Shown here piece after piece: positions 1 to 12,800 of a stretch of 64,000 nucleotides of DNA (positions within the stretch are counted from its first letter, which is position 1; the number at the start of each line of letters is the position of its first letter). Position numbers and translations under genes: made by a program. The stretch comes from Eudorina sp. 2006-703-Eu-15 (lineage: Eukaryota; Chlorophyta; Chlorophyceae; Chlamydomonadales; Volvocaceae). Location: NCBI GenBank assembly GCA_003117195.1, contig BDSI01000070.1:124501-188500 (forward strand), written 5' to 3'. The notes below the pieces were generated by a model. The model had not been told where the DNA came from. It was given only the letters and a program-made list of their open reading frames with translations, and searched no databases.

Positions 1-530
1 CGTGACGTTCCAGCCTGGCTTGGTGCGGCAGCGTCGAAGATGTGTCACAGGGGCCCGCCGCCGGGTGTGTCCGTCGGTCAGCAAGGCGGCGTGCGTGATA
101 TGCGAGCGAGGGACACGGCAACGCGCTCTGCAGATACCCGGATGCTTAGGTAGTACACTACTCAATATCCAACCCTCAAGTGATGGAAAGGCTGCGGTGC
201 GGTGCGGTGCGGTGCCGCCACCCGGCGCCTTCATGGGACCGTTAGTCCCGACACCGGGCGATCCAACGGGCCCGCTGCGCGTCCTTGCGGTGTGGAAAAA
301 GGAAAAGAGAACTGAGCCGCGAGAAGCGAAGTCCAGCGTAACAGGCGACGATGTGTGGACAGCGCAGCCTGTGGTGGGCTTCCATTGGAGCTCACGCCCC
401 CATGGCTGCCGATTTCTAGCAGCTACGGTAAATGGGCAGCTGGAGATCATCTGCTCATGGATTTCCGGTGCCCCCCTGCCGCCCTCGCGCTGCGGTCCCA
501 CTGGATCCGACCCCTTGTGGGATCGAGCAG

Positions 531-2546
531 GTCGGATCGAGCCGGACGTGCCCGGGCATCCCTCCCTGGCGTGTCTCGCCAACTGGACCGCCCTCCGCGA
601 CCTCAGCCTGCACGCCGTGCCGGACGACTACGAGCGCTCGGACAGCGACGACGACGACGAGGAGGAGGAGGAGCTCAACGGAGAGGGCGCGCAGCTCACC
701 CCCCGACGCGCGGCGAGAGCTCCGGGCGGTGCCGGGGGAGGCTGCTGCGTGTCGTGTATGTACGGCGATGACGAGGGCGACAGCCGCGCGGCCGCGGCCG
801 CAGGCGCGCAGGACCTGCGGGTGGACTGGGGCCGGTGCCTTCCGTCTGGGCTGACTCGGCTGGCGTTGAGCGGGGTGCGGCTGGACGCCGGGGAGCTGCT
901 GCACCTGCTGGCCGGCACCCTGACGCGGCTCACGTCCCTGCAGGTGGAGAGGGGGGCGCGGGGGTCAGATTGGCTAACCAACCCCAGAGGGCGGGGGAGT
1001 GGGCCCTGGATGGGCTGTGGGGACAAGGGCGAGGACAGGGGCGGTGAGTGGCGGGTCGGGTGGCGGACGGGGTCAAGGGTTCGGGGAAGGATAGGGGGCA
1101 GGCCAGCAGGGGCTGTACTGGTTCAGGTACGGGTACTAACACGCGCGCGGGGCACGCCTGGCCGCTCCTCTTTTCAGCTGTGCAACCCCAACCGCACCCC
1201 CCTCCCCGGCCCGGCGACGTAAACATGTGTCTACCAATTTCCTATTCCCCCCGGGCCCGCTGCACGCAGGTCCTGGACTGCGGCCTGACCCCGGCACACT
1301 TTATGGTGGGGGACTGCGGAGCCACCCAGTTGCAGGTGCGTTCGGATTGGTGCGGTAAGCCGCACGACAGCCAAGCCCGATGTAGGATCTGTAGGCAACG
1401 CGTAGCAGCCAGGTGCGAGCGCCGTCATGGCAGATGCGAGCTCCGGCGGTGAGGCGCGTCCGGAGTTAGCCGAAAGGGAAGCCTGCACAAATGCGCATTT
1501 GTCTTTGCCTAGGAATGGCTTCGGGAAGGCATGCCCGCCCCAGCTGTCTGCCCGATGCCCATTGCTTTCCCGCACATGGAGTCGCCCCTGCGCCGCTCAT
1601 CCGCGGACCTCCCTCCTCACATCAATCAACACAGCGAAACCGCGAAAATTCACCTAATGTGTACCGTAGTAGCTGTCCGGACCTCTCCCCTTCGCTCCGA
1701 CCCCCCGCCCCCCGTCAACCAATTTCCCATACCCCCGCGCTCCGCACCCCTGTGGTCCTAAACCAGTTGCTGGTCCTCAGCGACAGCCACCCCTGGCGCG
1801 CCTGCCAGTCCGAGAGCAGCTCGAGACGTGCCGGGCACGGCGCCGCAAGTTCGGGTCCAGGGGCGCCTGCGGCCCCGGGAGTGGACACTGTGGACCGGTC
1901 CGGCGCGGCGGCCGCGAGCGCGAGCGGCGGCGGCACTTGCAGCTGCTGCTGCTCGCCCAGCGTGTGGGCCACCCGGCGGTGCCTGCAGCGGCCCCAGCAG
2001 CCTCCAGCGCCGGTGCTGGGCAACGCGGTTTCGGAGCTCTCGGGTGGGGGCGGTGCTGGCATGTCTGGCGGGTGTGGCCGTCGGGGCGGGGCAGCCGCGG
2101 CGGATTGCGGCGCCGCGGAGGGCGGCGGGCGTGCTGGGTCGTGTACCGCGGAGGGCGATCGGGAGGCAGCGTCGCACGAGGAGCTGATTGGGCGGCATGG
2201 TGCGTGTGGTGCGAGCGCTGGGGGACGCTGCTGCTGGCGGCACCGACTGGTCCGTCACAGCCTTGAGACCCTTGGGTCGCTGCGCTCGCTGGAGTTCCTG
2301 ATGCTGGGTCTGCCGGATGACGCGCTGAGCGTCGACGAAGTGATGCGGCCGCTGGGGGAGCTCAAGGGGTTGCGGGGCCTGACGCTGCGCGCACGGGGCC
2401 TTCGGGCGGGGTCTGCTGCGGAAGCGGAGATGCTTCTAAGCGGTCTGACACAGCTGCGCCGCCTGCACGTGATGGGCCCCCCGGCCAGGTCAGCGGCGAT
2501 GGTGGGCGCAGAGTGCGCGGCGCGTGGACTGCCGTATACGAAGTGA
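531..2546 (+). CDS. Leucine-rich-repeat-like protein, 5' incomplete
   Basis: Three exons can be supported: 531-943, 1270-1335 and 1767-2546 (TGA). All junctions are phase 0 with GTGGAG and GTGCGT donors and CAG acceptors. The protein shows irregular leucine-rich segments (LTRLALSGVRLDAGELLHLL, LTRLTSLQ|VLDCGLT, SLRSLEFLMLGLPDD, LKGLRGLTLRARGL, LTQLRRLHVMG), an acidic Asp/Glu run near 645-675, and a Gly/Ala/Cys-rich insertion in the last exon. The LRR pattern continues smoothly across both splice junctions, which supports the model. The same frame stays open upstream to base 2, so coding may extend to the left; an AG at 529-530 suggests an exon start. Function is unknown; the repeats suggest protein binding, as in F-box/LRR or RNI-type proteins, but no F-box is visible in the window. 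Confidence 0.6.
1221..1250 (+). repeat. Intronic ACCAATTTCC module
   Basis: AAACATGTGTCTACCAATTT followed by CCTATTCCCC, in intron 1 of the LRR-like gene, 20-50 nt before the acceptor, in transcript sense. Confidence 0.75.
1711..1735 (+). repeat. Intronic ACCAATTTCC module
   Basis: Shorter copy, TCAACCAATTTCCCATACCC, in intron 2 of the LRR-like gene, about 30 nt before the acceptor, in transcript sense. Confidence 0.65.
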
Positions 2547-3391
2547 ACGGGATGTGGTTTCTTTTGGGGGCGTGGTGGCACGGACATCGTGCACCGAGGA
2601 GTTTAACGGAGAAATTTCGGGCAATACGTGCACGACTAGTGTGACGGTGTTTCAACGAGGAGCCGTGCGGGTGGTCGCTGATCGAATGTCGCATCGAGTG
2701 AAGCTATTCCGGATGGGCTGACCTGCGGACTGCTCGGGAAAACTATGACTTGGCCTACAGCAATCCTCGCCCAGATTGCATGATGCGTGAGAATGGTAAA
2801 ATAACCATGTCGGTTCGGATTAATTCCTTAACTCATCATGTTGCGACAAAGGCCGAGTCCGTCAACCCCATGCAATCGCGTCTGCATTAAGTATAGCAAT
2901 GAATTCGCTTTAATTCACATGAAATTTATCAATATGAACTGAAAGGACAATGCTTTCCTGCTGGGCTTCCAGATCTGACACACCAAACTATATTTGCGAG
3001 TTCTTCCTTACGTTTACAATATAAATGAAATGAATCATGAATCAGAGAACATACGTGCTCAATTTAGTGCACGTAAGCAAGGAAGAAACGCGAAGGTGCG
3101 TTTGCTCGCGATACTTGACTAGAATATGCAGAAAGTGAAAAATCCGCGTCCACAGTGGACTAACTTAAGGGAATCGGCATCTCCCCAATTAATATCCCTG
3201 TGCCAAAGCCATCCAGGACCGAAGAAAGGCTTTGCCCCGAAACCCTACCCTGAGTACGACGATGGGTCGGCCGCTCATCGGCATTAAATCATCGGCCGCT
3301 GTATAGCTTCGTTACATTCTCGGGTACTAAACTTGTGCTACATTTGCACAAGTACACTCCGGCTTGTCGCCCAGCACCCAATTCGTTCACA
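2547..3391. promoter_or_regulatory. AT-rich intergenic region and aldolase 5' flank
   Basis: No gene is seen. Base composition falls sharply from the GC-rich surroundings to AT-rich between about 2740 and 3200. The right part must hold the promoter and 5' UTR of the aldolase gene that starts at 3392. I cannot point to a specific TATA box or factor site with confidence. Confidence 0.4.
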
Positions 3392-4874
3392 ATGGCCCTG
3401 ATGATGAAGCAGTCGGCCGGCCTGAAGGCCGTGTCCGCCGCCCGCTCGCGCAAGAGCGTGGTTGTCCGCGCCGGCAAGTACGATGAGGAGCTGGTGAAGA
3501 CCGCCAACACCGTCGCCTCCAAGGGCCGCGGTATTCTGGCTATGGACGAGTCCAACGCCACCTGCGGCAAGCGCCTGGACTCCATCGGCGTGGAGAACAC
3601 CGAGGAGAACCGCCGCGCCTACCGTGAGCTGCTTGTGGCTACCCCGGGCATTGGCCAGTACATCTCTGGTGCTATTCTGTTCGAGGAGACCCTGTACCAG
3701 TCGACCAAGGACGGCAAGAAGTTTGTCGACTGCATGAAGGAGCAGAACATCGTCCCGGGTATCAAGGTCGACAAGGGTCTGGTGCCGCTGGCCAACACCA
3801 ACGGCGAGTCCTGGTGCATGGGTCTGGACGGCCTGGACAAGCGCTGCGCTGAGTACTACAAGGCTGGCGCTCGCTTCGCTAAGTGGCGCTCGGTCGTCTC
3901 CATCCCGCACGGCCCGTCGATCATCGCTGCCCGCGACTGCGCCTACGGCCTGGCTCGCTACGCTGCCATCGCTCAGAACGCTGGTCTGGTGCCGATCGTC
4001 GAGCCGGAGGTCCTGCTTGACGGTGAGTTGTTAGGGTCGGCTTGGGTCTGATTTTTCTATGATCTGTTGGGATCGAGCTACATAATGTAGGTAGAAGTGT
4101 AAATTATAAGCTGGTTAGGATGTCACCTCATGCTTCGATTCTCCTTGGGAAGGCTGGGTTTGGCTTGCCATCTAGACCTACCTTTTTGGGTCACTCGCAT
4201 CTTTTGAAGTTCTTGTTCTCAGCGTCAATTTCGTATACATATGCTTTGTTTCCTCTCGGTTTACGATCCTTGTCCTTGTTTGGTATGGGTCGTGATCTGC
4301 GAGCGGGTTGTTTATGCAGCATACGCTTTAACTCGATTTCGTCCCTTCTGTCAATTTCTCTACCGGTGCAGGTGAGCACGACATCGACCGCTGCCTGGAG
4401 GTGCAGGAGGCCATCTGGGCTGAGACCTTCAAGTACATGGCCGACAACAAGGTCATGTTCGAGGGTATCCTCCTGAAGCCGGCCATGGTCACCCCGGGCG
4501 CTGACTGCCCGAACCGCGCCGGCCCGGAGAAGGTCGCTGAGTACACCCTGAAGATGCTCCGCCGCCGCGTGCCGCCGGCTGTTCCGGGCATCATGTTCCT
4601 GTCGGGCGGCCAGTCGGAGCTGGAGTCCACCCTCAACCTCAACGCCATGAACCAGGCGCCGAACCCGTGGCACGTGTCGTTCTCGTACGCTCGCGCCCTG
4701 CAGAACACCGTCCTGAAGACCTGGATGGGCAAGCCGGAGAACGTGCCGGCTGCCCAGGCCGCGCTCCTCAAGCGCGCCAAGGCCAACTCCGACGCTCAGC
4801 AGGGCAAGTACGACCCGGCCACCGAGAGCAAGGAGGCTGCCCAGGGCATGTACGAGAAGGGCTACGTCTACTAA
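3392..4874 (+). CDS. FBA3: Fructose-bisphosphate aldolase, class I, chloroplast
   Basis: This enzyme cleaves and forms fructose-1,6-bisphosphate (and sedoheptulose-1,7-bisphosphate) in the Calvin cycle and plastid glycolysis. There are two exons, 3392-4022 and 4372-4874 (TAA), giving 377 residues; the GTGAGT donor and TGCAG acceptor split a Gly codon. Residues 1-26 form an Ala/Arg/Ser transit peptide ending near VVVRA, before GKYDEEL. Class I hallmarks are [27 protein letters not shown], and [11 protein letters not shown] with the Schiff-base lysine at about residue 246. The C-terminal tyrosine is present (KGYVY). Length and sequence match Chlamydomonas FBA3 as I remember it, with scattered substitutions. 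The in-frame upstream ATG at 3335 is rejected because the transit peptide clearly begins at MALMMK. Third positions are strongly C/G-biased, as in highly expressed algal genes. Confidence 0.97.
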
Positions 4875-6890
4875 GCGTTGCGCCGGTGTAGAATGAGCGC
4901 GTTAGGTGTTTTGTAGGCGGTGCGCAGTACTTGGTGGACGAGTTTCCTTTGCTCCGTTCCTTGCTGTGCAGATGCGATGGCGAAAGTGTGTGATATCGGC
5001 ACAGACTGATTTGGCTTTCGCGACTGCCTTGCTGAATTCCTTGCGTTGCTATCTGTACATGGACCCTTAGTAGTCGGAAACTGCGGATATGTTTGATGCT
5101 GGTGTGCATGGATTTGAGGGTTGTTGCTGCATGTTCGGGGGTGATATTCCTTTCCGCATGCGCAGTCACTGTGAGAAGAGTGTCATGGGTTTGAGCGATT
5201 TAAGAGCTGGGTAACCAGTTTTCCCGTTTGTTGCATTTTGCTTGCCGCAACAGCGGGCCGTTGGTTTGGACCCCGTGTGTTTCGGAACTGTGCTGTAAGG
5301 CACCGATGATTCGATTCGCTTGTGCACACGACTCGACTGCACCACCAGTCCTTAGTGGTGGCTCTCCTCTCAGCCAATGACCATCGGTTCCTCTCAGCCA
5401 ATGACCATCGGTGGGGTACGGTGGGAGTTGGGTGATCAGTAGTGGCACAGTAAAACGGATTGCACGATGCAGCCGTATGCAGTAATCAAAATCAAATAGC
5501 AGAGCAGCACGTCTCAACAGCGAAGCTAAGCATACAGTTGCCGGAGCATTGCGTAGTGCAGAATACTAGGTTAGTGTATTGATTTATAAACTCGAATGTT
5601 ACGGTAGGGTGTCTCGGTGGAAAGATCATTCGTTTACGACATATCCTGTTTGTCCAAGGGTTCCTAAAATACCCAACCATACCTCCTTCCCTTCACAACA
5701 CGCGTTTGTCTTTCACTAGCACACCACCACCATCACCACCACCGAAGACCGAACAACAACTACATCGACGGCACATTGTACAACAGTAGACAAGTACTGC
5801 CGCCCGCCGTAATCGCCAGGGGTTCAAGTCTCAGTCGCCTACATCTCGTCCCATTATGCAACCTCATCCGCAAAATCCACTGCGCACAACAGCCACGACC
5901 CTGCCTGCCATGTCAGCAGAAAGCCACAAACCACAAGTCAACCGGCAGGCTTCAATGTACGGCGCGCCCGCTTGCAGCAGCGATCGTGCACATAGCCTGT
6001 ACACGCGACCGTGCCTCCCTGAACCCCCTCCAGCACCCCGCACAGCTCGAACCGCGGACCGCACGCGGATGACAGCCGTGTACGATTTTGTACGACAGTA
6101 AGACTGCGGGACACAGCACCCGGAACCCTGCCCTCCCCAAGCCCAACTCCTAAGTCCCACACCCCTAAACGCTCTCTCGCAGCGCTTGCCCCCCATGACC
6201 GCCGCCAAGCCAGGGATCCCAGGCCCCCCGGGTCGAAGAGGGCAGGCCCCACCCCCCCTCACAGCCCACTCGGTCTAACTGCCTCACACGGCCATCCCGC
6301 CCTGCCGTCCTGCCTCCCTAGGCGCTGCGCCGTCTACCACCGAACTGCCGCGCTACCGCACTCATTGGCGACCCTTTCCGCTACACTACCGCTACTGCTG
6401 TGTCCGCTACTGCCGCCGCCGCCGCTGCTGCTGCTGCCGCCGCCGCTGCTGCTGTTGCTGCTGCTGTGGACCTCCTGCCCCAGCTACTGCTATAATATAT
6501 CCCCTGAACACCAGATGACTCACCGGAAAGACGTCGTTTGTTCCGCCGTTGCGTTGTCGGCGGGGAAGGTGGTTATACCGTTCCGGTACCCACACCGCAG
6601 CGGGCCCCCCTCCCCCACATCCGGCCTCAGCCTCAGCCCCAGCCCCAGCCTCAACCAGAGGCAGAACCGCAACGATGCGGCCAACCCTGCACCAGCCCAT
6701 CCAGCCCATCCAGCCCATCCAGCCCGTCGGTCCGTCCCCCGGTCCCCCGTCCGCCCCCTCAAGAGCTCCGCGGCTCCCCGACGGCCCCTCGGCTGCCGCC
6801 CACCCGTAGCGGGCCCCCACCCTGTCGCTCTCATTCGCGAGCCCCACACCCCGCCCCCTGCCGAGGATCAGCCCCGGCCCCTCCTCCTGC
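4875..6890. other. Aldolase 3' region and convergent intergenic spacer
   Basis: No gene is supported. The left part is G/T-rich and looks like the aldolase 3' UTR; TGTAA, the algal polyadenylation signal, occurs at 5294-5298. A 23-bp segment (CTCTCAGCCAATGACCATCGG core) is tandemly duplicated around 5367-5413. Further right come CT-rich sequence and a GCTGCC-type triplet run (about 6407-6475). Open frames there are compositional and carry no recognisable protein. The opposing DCAF11-like gene ends at 6891. Confidence 0.5.
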
Positions 6891-9800
6891 TCAGTAGTCG
6901 TCGTTGAGCGCGTCGTGCCCAGGCACCTGCAGTGTCCGAGAGCCCGGTGGGGACGGCACCGCATCCCAGCGCACCACCGTGCCGTCCTGCAGGCCATTGG
7001 TGGGGTGGGGGGATTCAGGGAATTGGTGTAGACATATTTATACGGGGGTAAGGATTGGGGAATGCTAGGGGAGATGCGGGGGATGAGCCCAGGTGGGAAG
7101 GGGTCAGGGTGCAGCCTCGTGGGGCGGGGTGGGGGAGGGCGGGTCCGGTTCCGGTTGACTCGTTTAGAGACACGGATCCAGCCGGGTGGGATCTCCTCTC
7201 CGGGGGATCGAGGGGGTCGACGTGAAGCAAATCTGGAGATGCGACGCTGGGTGGATTGCCCCCCTTCATCCCCCCTCCCATGAGCTCTCATGAGGGCATA
7301 GCAGGACAGCAGCAGGGGCAGCAGCACTCGCAGAACAGGCCCAGTGCCGCTTTCCCCCTCATCACCAGCAGCAGCAGCAGCAGCAGCAGTATAGCAGCAT
7401 TTGAATTCAGCCCCCAACACCCCCCCCAGTCACCCACCCAGCTGACAGTGGCCAGGACGGGGTCGAAGGGATGCCAACTGACGTCCCGGACCAGCTTGCG
7501 GTGCAGCCGCAGCGGACTGCCCTCCACCTCCTGACCGCTGGCCACGTCGTACACATGCACGCCGCCCTCCGCGCTGCCCGTGTACACGAAGCGCTGCCCC
7601 GTGCTGTGCGCAGGACTGAAGTACGCGCGGATGAGCGTGTTCTGAACCGTGTGGCCGCGGAACGTCTGGATCGAGCTGTCGTACGGGTGCCGTACAACGC
7701 GGCCGCTGGCCGGGTACTCTTGCCAGCTGCGGGCGGGCAGGTCGGGTCGGGTCGGGTCGGGTCGGGTTAGGGGTGTGTGCAGAGGGAGAGGATAAGGACG
7801 ACTCGCCAGGAGACGCTGCAGGGCGAGGAGGAGGGAGGGTCGGGTGCGGGCGTGATCGGCTGCGCTGGTAAGGGGGGATGGGGGGAAGGGAGTGGGGGCG
7901 GGATGGGGGTGGGACCTCAGCAGGGCGGGAGGCAGGGAGCGACGGACAGAACCGCACCGCGCTGCACTGCACCGCACTGCACAAGGGCAGGAGAGGAAGG
8001 ACGGGATTTGAGGGCGCACCGGACCCCGCATCCCGCAGTCCGCCCACCACACACCCCGGCCTCACCGGTAGTCCCAATTGAACTGGGGCACGTGGGCCCC
8101 GGAGAGGCGGGCGGCGGAGGGGCGTCGCGCAGGGAGCCGCCCGCCTGCACCGCCGCACCGGGGGGGTAGGGGGGTAGGGGGGTGTTTTAAGGGGCAGGGC
8201 GGGCAGGGCAGGGGACGGGTAAAGCGCGCCAGAGAGTGACACAGAGACTGTGTGTATTGGCTGTTGGCTGCTGGGCTGTAGGAGGGCCCTCCCGGGGAAT
8301 GCCCGAGGGCCGCTCTGCGAGCCCAGCCCAGTGCCTGCCCCCTTGTTGTCGGTAAAGACAGCGACACCCCCCTCCCCCCCCCCCACACACACACACTCAC
8401 ATCAGGTGACCTGGGGCCAGCCGGTACCTGGCGCATCCCACGTCAACCTCCCGCAATCACGTCCCTAAACCTCACCCTCCCCTCAACAGGTAAAACCGCT
8501 TCCTGGGCCCCCAATCCAACCCCCCGACGCTGCCTGGTCCACCCGGGCCCCTAGACCCATCCATCCACCCACCCACCCATCCACCCATCCACCCATCCAC
8601 CCATCCACCCATCCATTCCCCCAAGCCCACGGGCTCAGCGATGCCCCCTGCATGTGACACACTCCCGCCGTATCAGCCCCGCCGTCCGATAACCCACGCG
8701 CTCTCTCTCCCGCACATGCCCACAACCGCGCGCGCTACCCCTGCTAACATCAAGGCACCTCACCCCCCGACCCAGCCACCTCCTCCCCCGGCCCCCGGGC
8801 CCCCCCATCACCACCTGCAGCATCCTCAGGTCCCAGAGTTTGGCGGTCTGGTCCTTGGCGTTGGACAGCACGTGCAGCCCGTCCCCCCGGGCGTTCAGGT
8901 GGGTCAGACCCTCCGTGTGGCCCACCAGCACCCCTAGAGTGGGGAGGGGGATGGGGAGGGAGGGGAGGGGGGAAGCGAACAAACGCGCGGGAGGGGGCCG
9001 GGGAGGTGGGCGGGGGAGGGGCAGAGGTGGCGGCGGGCAAGGTCAGGTCAAGGTCAGGGAGAGGATATAGGATATTGGTGGACATATTTATACTGGGGGA
9101 GGAGGGCGGGGCGAGGCCTCGTCAAGGGGTAAATGCGAGCTGACGAGGGTTTGCACACGCATGCAGCAGCCGGAGGACGAGGAGGAGGGGGAGGAGGAGG
9201 AGGAAACGCGATGGAGGAGGTTCGCTCCAGTCACAGCAGCACACGGGGCAGGAGGCAAGGCGAGGGCGCGAGTAGAGGGATTCCTGGGGGTTCTACAGGG
9301 AGGGGCCCGGGGGCCGGCGGGTTTGAGGAACCACCCGCAAGCCGCGCAGCCACAAGGCCAGATGGGAGGTCAGGGGGATGGGGCGCAGGGGGCCTGTGAG
9401 CTGCTCTGCAGTGGCCCCTGTTTCAGCCCTTTTGGACAGGACGGCCGCAGCCCCCGGCCACGCGGCGCCCCCCTGACCGCCCCCGTCCGGTTGGCCCAGC
9501 CGGGCACTGACCCGCGGGTCGGGGCTGTCCTCGGAACCGATACACCGAGTCGTTGGATGGCTCGATCGACTCGGGGCCCGGCATGGTGCGGCGGTCCCAC
9601 ACCTGTACGACACAACGCGTTGGGAGGGGGGCGGCGGCGGGGGGAGAGGGAGGAGAGGGAGGAGCAGCTGAGGTTGGGCACATCTGCGCGCGCGTGTGTG
9701 TGTGTGTGTAAATCGTTACATATTTGCCGGGCCGACGCTGGCCGGGGGCGCTAACCCGCCCCATACGGGAGTGTGTGTGTATGTGTGTGTATGGTGTGTG

Positions 9801-12800
9801 TGTGTATCGTTACATATCTGCCGGGCCGACGCTGGCCGGGGGCGCATTCGGGTGTGTGTGTGGAGGGAAGAGGGAGGGAGTGTTTGGCGAGGACACCCGC
9901 CCCGGCCCAAACCAATTGCAAACTGTACCGGGGGAGGGGGAGCTGGAAAGCGGGGGAGCGGGTACGATTCAAGGATCTAGTAAGCAGGAAGCCGGGATCC
10001 CGTGATTAAAGCATTCCGGTGACGGACACTTGCCGCACCCAACGGTGCCCCCCCCGATCCCCTTACCTCTTCCCCGGCCCAGCAGCGCAGCGTCCATATG
10101 ACAACCCCCTCTTCCCCCCCCACCAACACACACACGCCCCCACCCCACCTACCCCCGCGCACCCCCTCCCACCTTGATGTACGTGTCATCGCTGCCTGAC
10201 ACGATGATGTTGGGGGAGGCGTCCGCGTACGTAACCGCGTTCACGTCGTCCTGCGAGGGCGAGGGCACGTATGCGGGGTGTGCGGTGTTGCCAAGCGGTG
10301 GCCACCGGGTGGGGGGGTCAGGAGGGGTCTTCCAGAGGTCTCGGCGTTACGTGCTCGAGGGTTTCGGAGCACGTCCAGCCCCGGCTCCGGAGCCCACATA
10401 CCTTGTACCTGAAAGCCATGAGCCCCAACACCCCGAACCCATCTCCCAGGTGCGCTCCCATCCCGCCCTCCACTCACGTCGTGGCCGTTGACCGCCGCCA
10501 CCACGCGCTTCGTCTCCACGTCCATCACCACCACCGACTGGATGGGGAGGGGGGCGGGGCGGGGGAGAGGAGGGAGGCGGGGGGGGGGGGAAGGGGGTGG
10601 TGAATAGGTCGATATGTCTGGGAAGGGCGTGTGGGGTACTTGCCGCACGCCGCACACCAGAGCGCTCCAAGCCCCCGCCCCCCTCACCCACCCCCCTCAC
10701 CCGCCCCCCTCACCCACCCCCCTCACCCGCCCCCCTCACCCACCCCCCTCACCCACCCCCCTCACCCACCCCACCGCACCCCGGCTGCAGTTGGCCCCCC
10801 CCATTGCCCCTCCCCCCCGCCCCATCCCCCACTCACCGAGTCGTTGTTCCCCACCACAATCTCCCGCCCATCGCCCGACCACTTCACGGACCTGCGAGAG
10901 CGGGACACACACACACACAGGGGGCGGGTTGCAATTCTAAACACACACACAGGGGGTTTTTCACGGGGGCCGCGGGGAGAGGGCGAGCAGCGGGCGGGTG
11001 GGTTCAGAGGCGCCAAACGCGTCTGTGGGGGCGGAGGTCGGGAAGGGCCTTATGAGCTGGCAGGCAGTAGGGCATCAGGGCAGCAGGGCGGTGAGGGGGT
11101 AAGGTATAGGGCAGTGGTAGGCTCCTCCTCCTCCCTCCTCCCCTTCTCCCCCTCCTCCTCCCCCCTTCCCCTTAACCCTTTCCCCCTCCTCCTCCTCCTC
11201 CTCCTCCACCTTTCCCCCTACCCCCCTTCCTCCCCCAATCTATATCCCACCAGATCCCGAATCCGCCGTTGTTGGTGTCAAAGTTGAGGGCCTCGTGGAT
11301 CTGGATCCAGGGAGGGCGGAGGTGGATCCGGGCAGGGGGGCAAGGGCGGTCGTTGGTTGTGGGGTCCATCAAGTCACATCCATCAAGTCGGGGACAGGAT
11401 AGCGCCGTGAGCGCGGCCTCGCCCTCTCCCTTTCGTTTTTGGGTTCGTTTTTGGATTTGGGTTTTTCAATTTTACCTCATCTGGCCAATGCCACACCCTC
11501 TGTCCCCTGGGGACCCACCCACCACCCCCACGACTGTTCTCCCTCAAAATGCCCTCAGCGGCGGCCCCGCACTGCCGCCGTCTCCCCTCTTCCTCGATGG
11601 CGCCCTGTCTCTACGGCCTCCACGGGACCCAACCGCCACTCCGACCCAACAACCACCCCAACCAACCAACCGCCGCCCAACCACCCCCGTACAAAAAGGT
11701 ACCTGCGTGATGTTGCAGATGGAGGACACGCTGTCGTACACGCTGCCGACCTGCGCGGGAACAGCGGGGCGGACGAGATCCGCCCCCGTTGGGGGTCGAC
11801 ACCGGTATCACGCGGGGCTCCAGAACACAGCGTAAGCAGCAGCCGCAGCAACCCCCCCTGCCAGCCAGCTGGTGTCCCCAGCTAGGAAGTACTTCCTCCC
11901 CGCACCCGGTCTGAGGGGCCCGCGGACGAAGTTCCCCCGCAGACCAGACCTTCGGCCCCCGTCGTCCCCAACCCCCTTCCCCGTCAACCCCCAGGTACGG
12001 CCCCACCTCCACAAGGTGTACGACAGGGATGATGGACGAGTAGATGACGAAGCGCTGATCGGGCGAGATGGAGGTGTCCGTGATGGTCCACCTGCCCGGG
12101 GGGGGGGGGAGGGGCCGGGGGGTATAGGACATTGGTAGACAATTTTAAACTGCGCTGCTGGGGCCGGGGGGGGGGTGGAGCGGCGGGGGTCACATGGAGG
12201 GGTTGTGCAGGTTTTTGTTCATTAGGGTTGTAAGGTGGGGGGCACACCGAGGAGGAGGAGGACGAGGTGGCGGCATCTGGGTCGGGTCAGTAGCCCATCG
12301 CTGAATGGCGGAGGTGGCTCGGCACGGAATGGCGGCACATGCTGCCAGCCACACTCCATTACCAAGTGGGGCGGTGCGCCCCCCTCCTCTCAACTCTCCC
12401 CTCCCACACACACGTGCGCGCGCGCATACACAAAAAACCCTAGCCTTAACAACAGCCTGCCGACATGCGCCAACATGCGCAGCCCGTCATTCGCCCTCGG
12501 CCCTACCATGTACCAAGGAGCTCATTGTGTCACTACGGGCGGCGTCCGGGCACATCTCCGGACCCCTTGCATAGCCCCTTGCATAGCACGCATCCCCGCC
12601 TTGCCCGCCGATGAACACACAGACACGGGCGGGTCTCTTATCTAAACACACTCGCTGTTACGCTGGACTTCGCTTCTCGCGGCTCCGTTTTCTTTTACGC
12701 ACACTCGCCTGCACATTCGGGTGGTGATGTCCTTCCGCAGCCGCCAGCCCCGATCCACGTCGTACAATCGTACTCGTCGGTCCTGTACCAGTCAACAACT

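Noticed and set aside
3338..3910. 190-codon antisense frame across the aldolase exon
   Set aside because: Shadow of the strongly GC3-biased aldolase coding strand.
6407..7420. 337-codon minus-strand frame overlapping the last DCAF11-like exon
   Set aside because: It passes through the intron, the stop region and a triplet repeat in a different frame from the WD40 exon; compositional.
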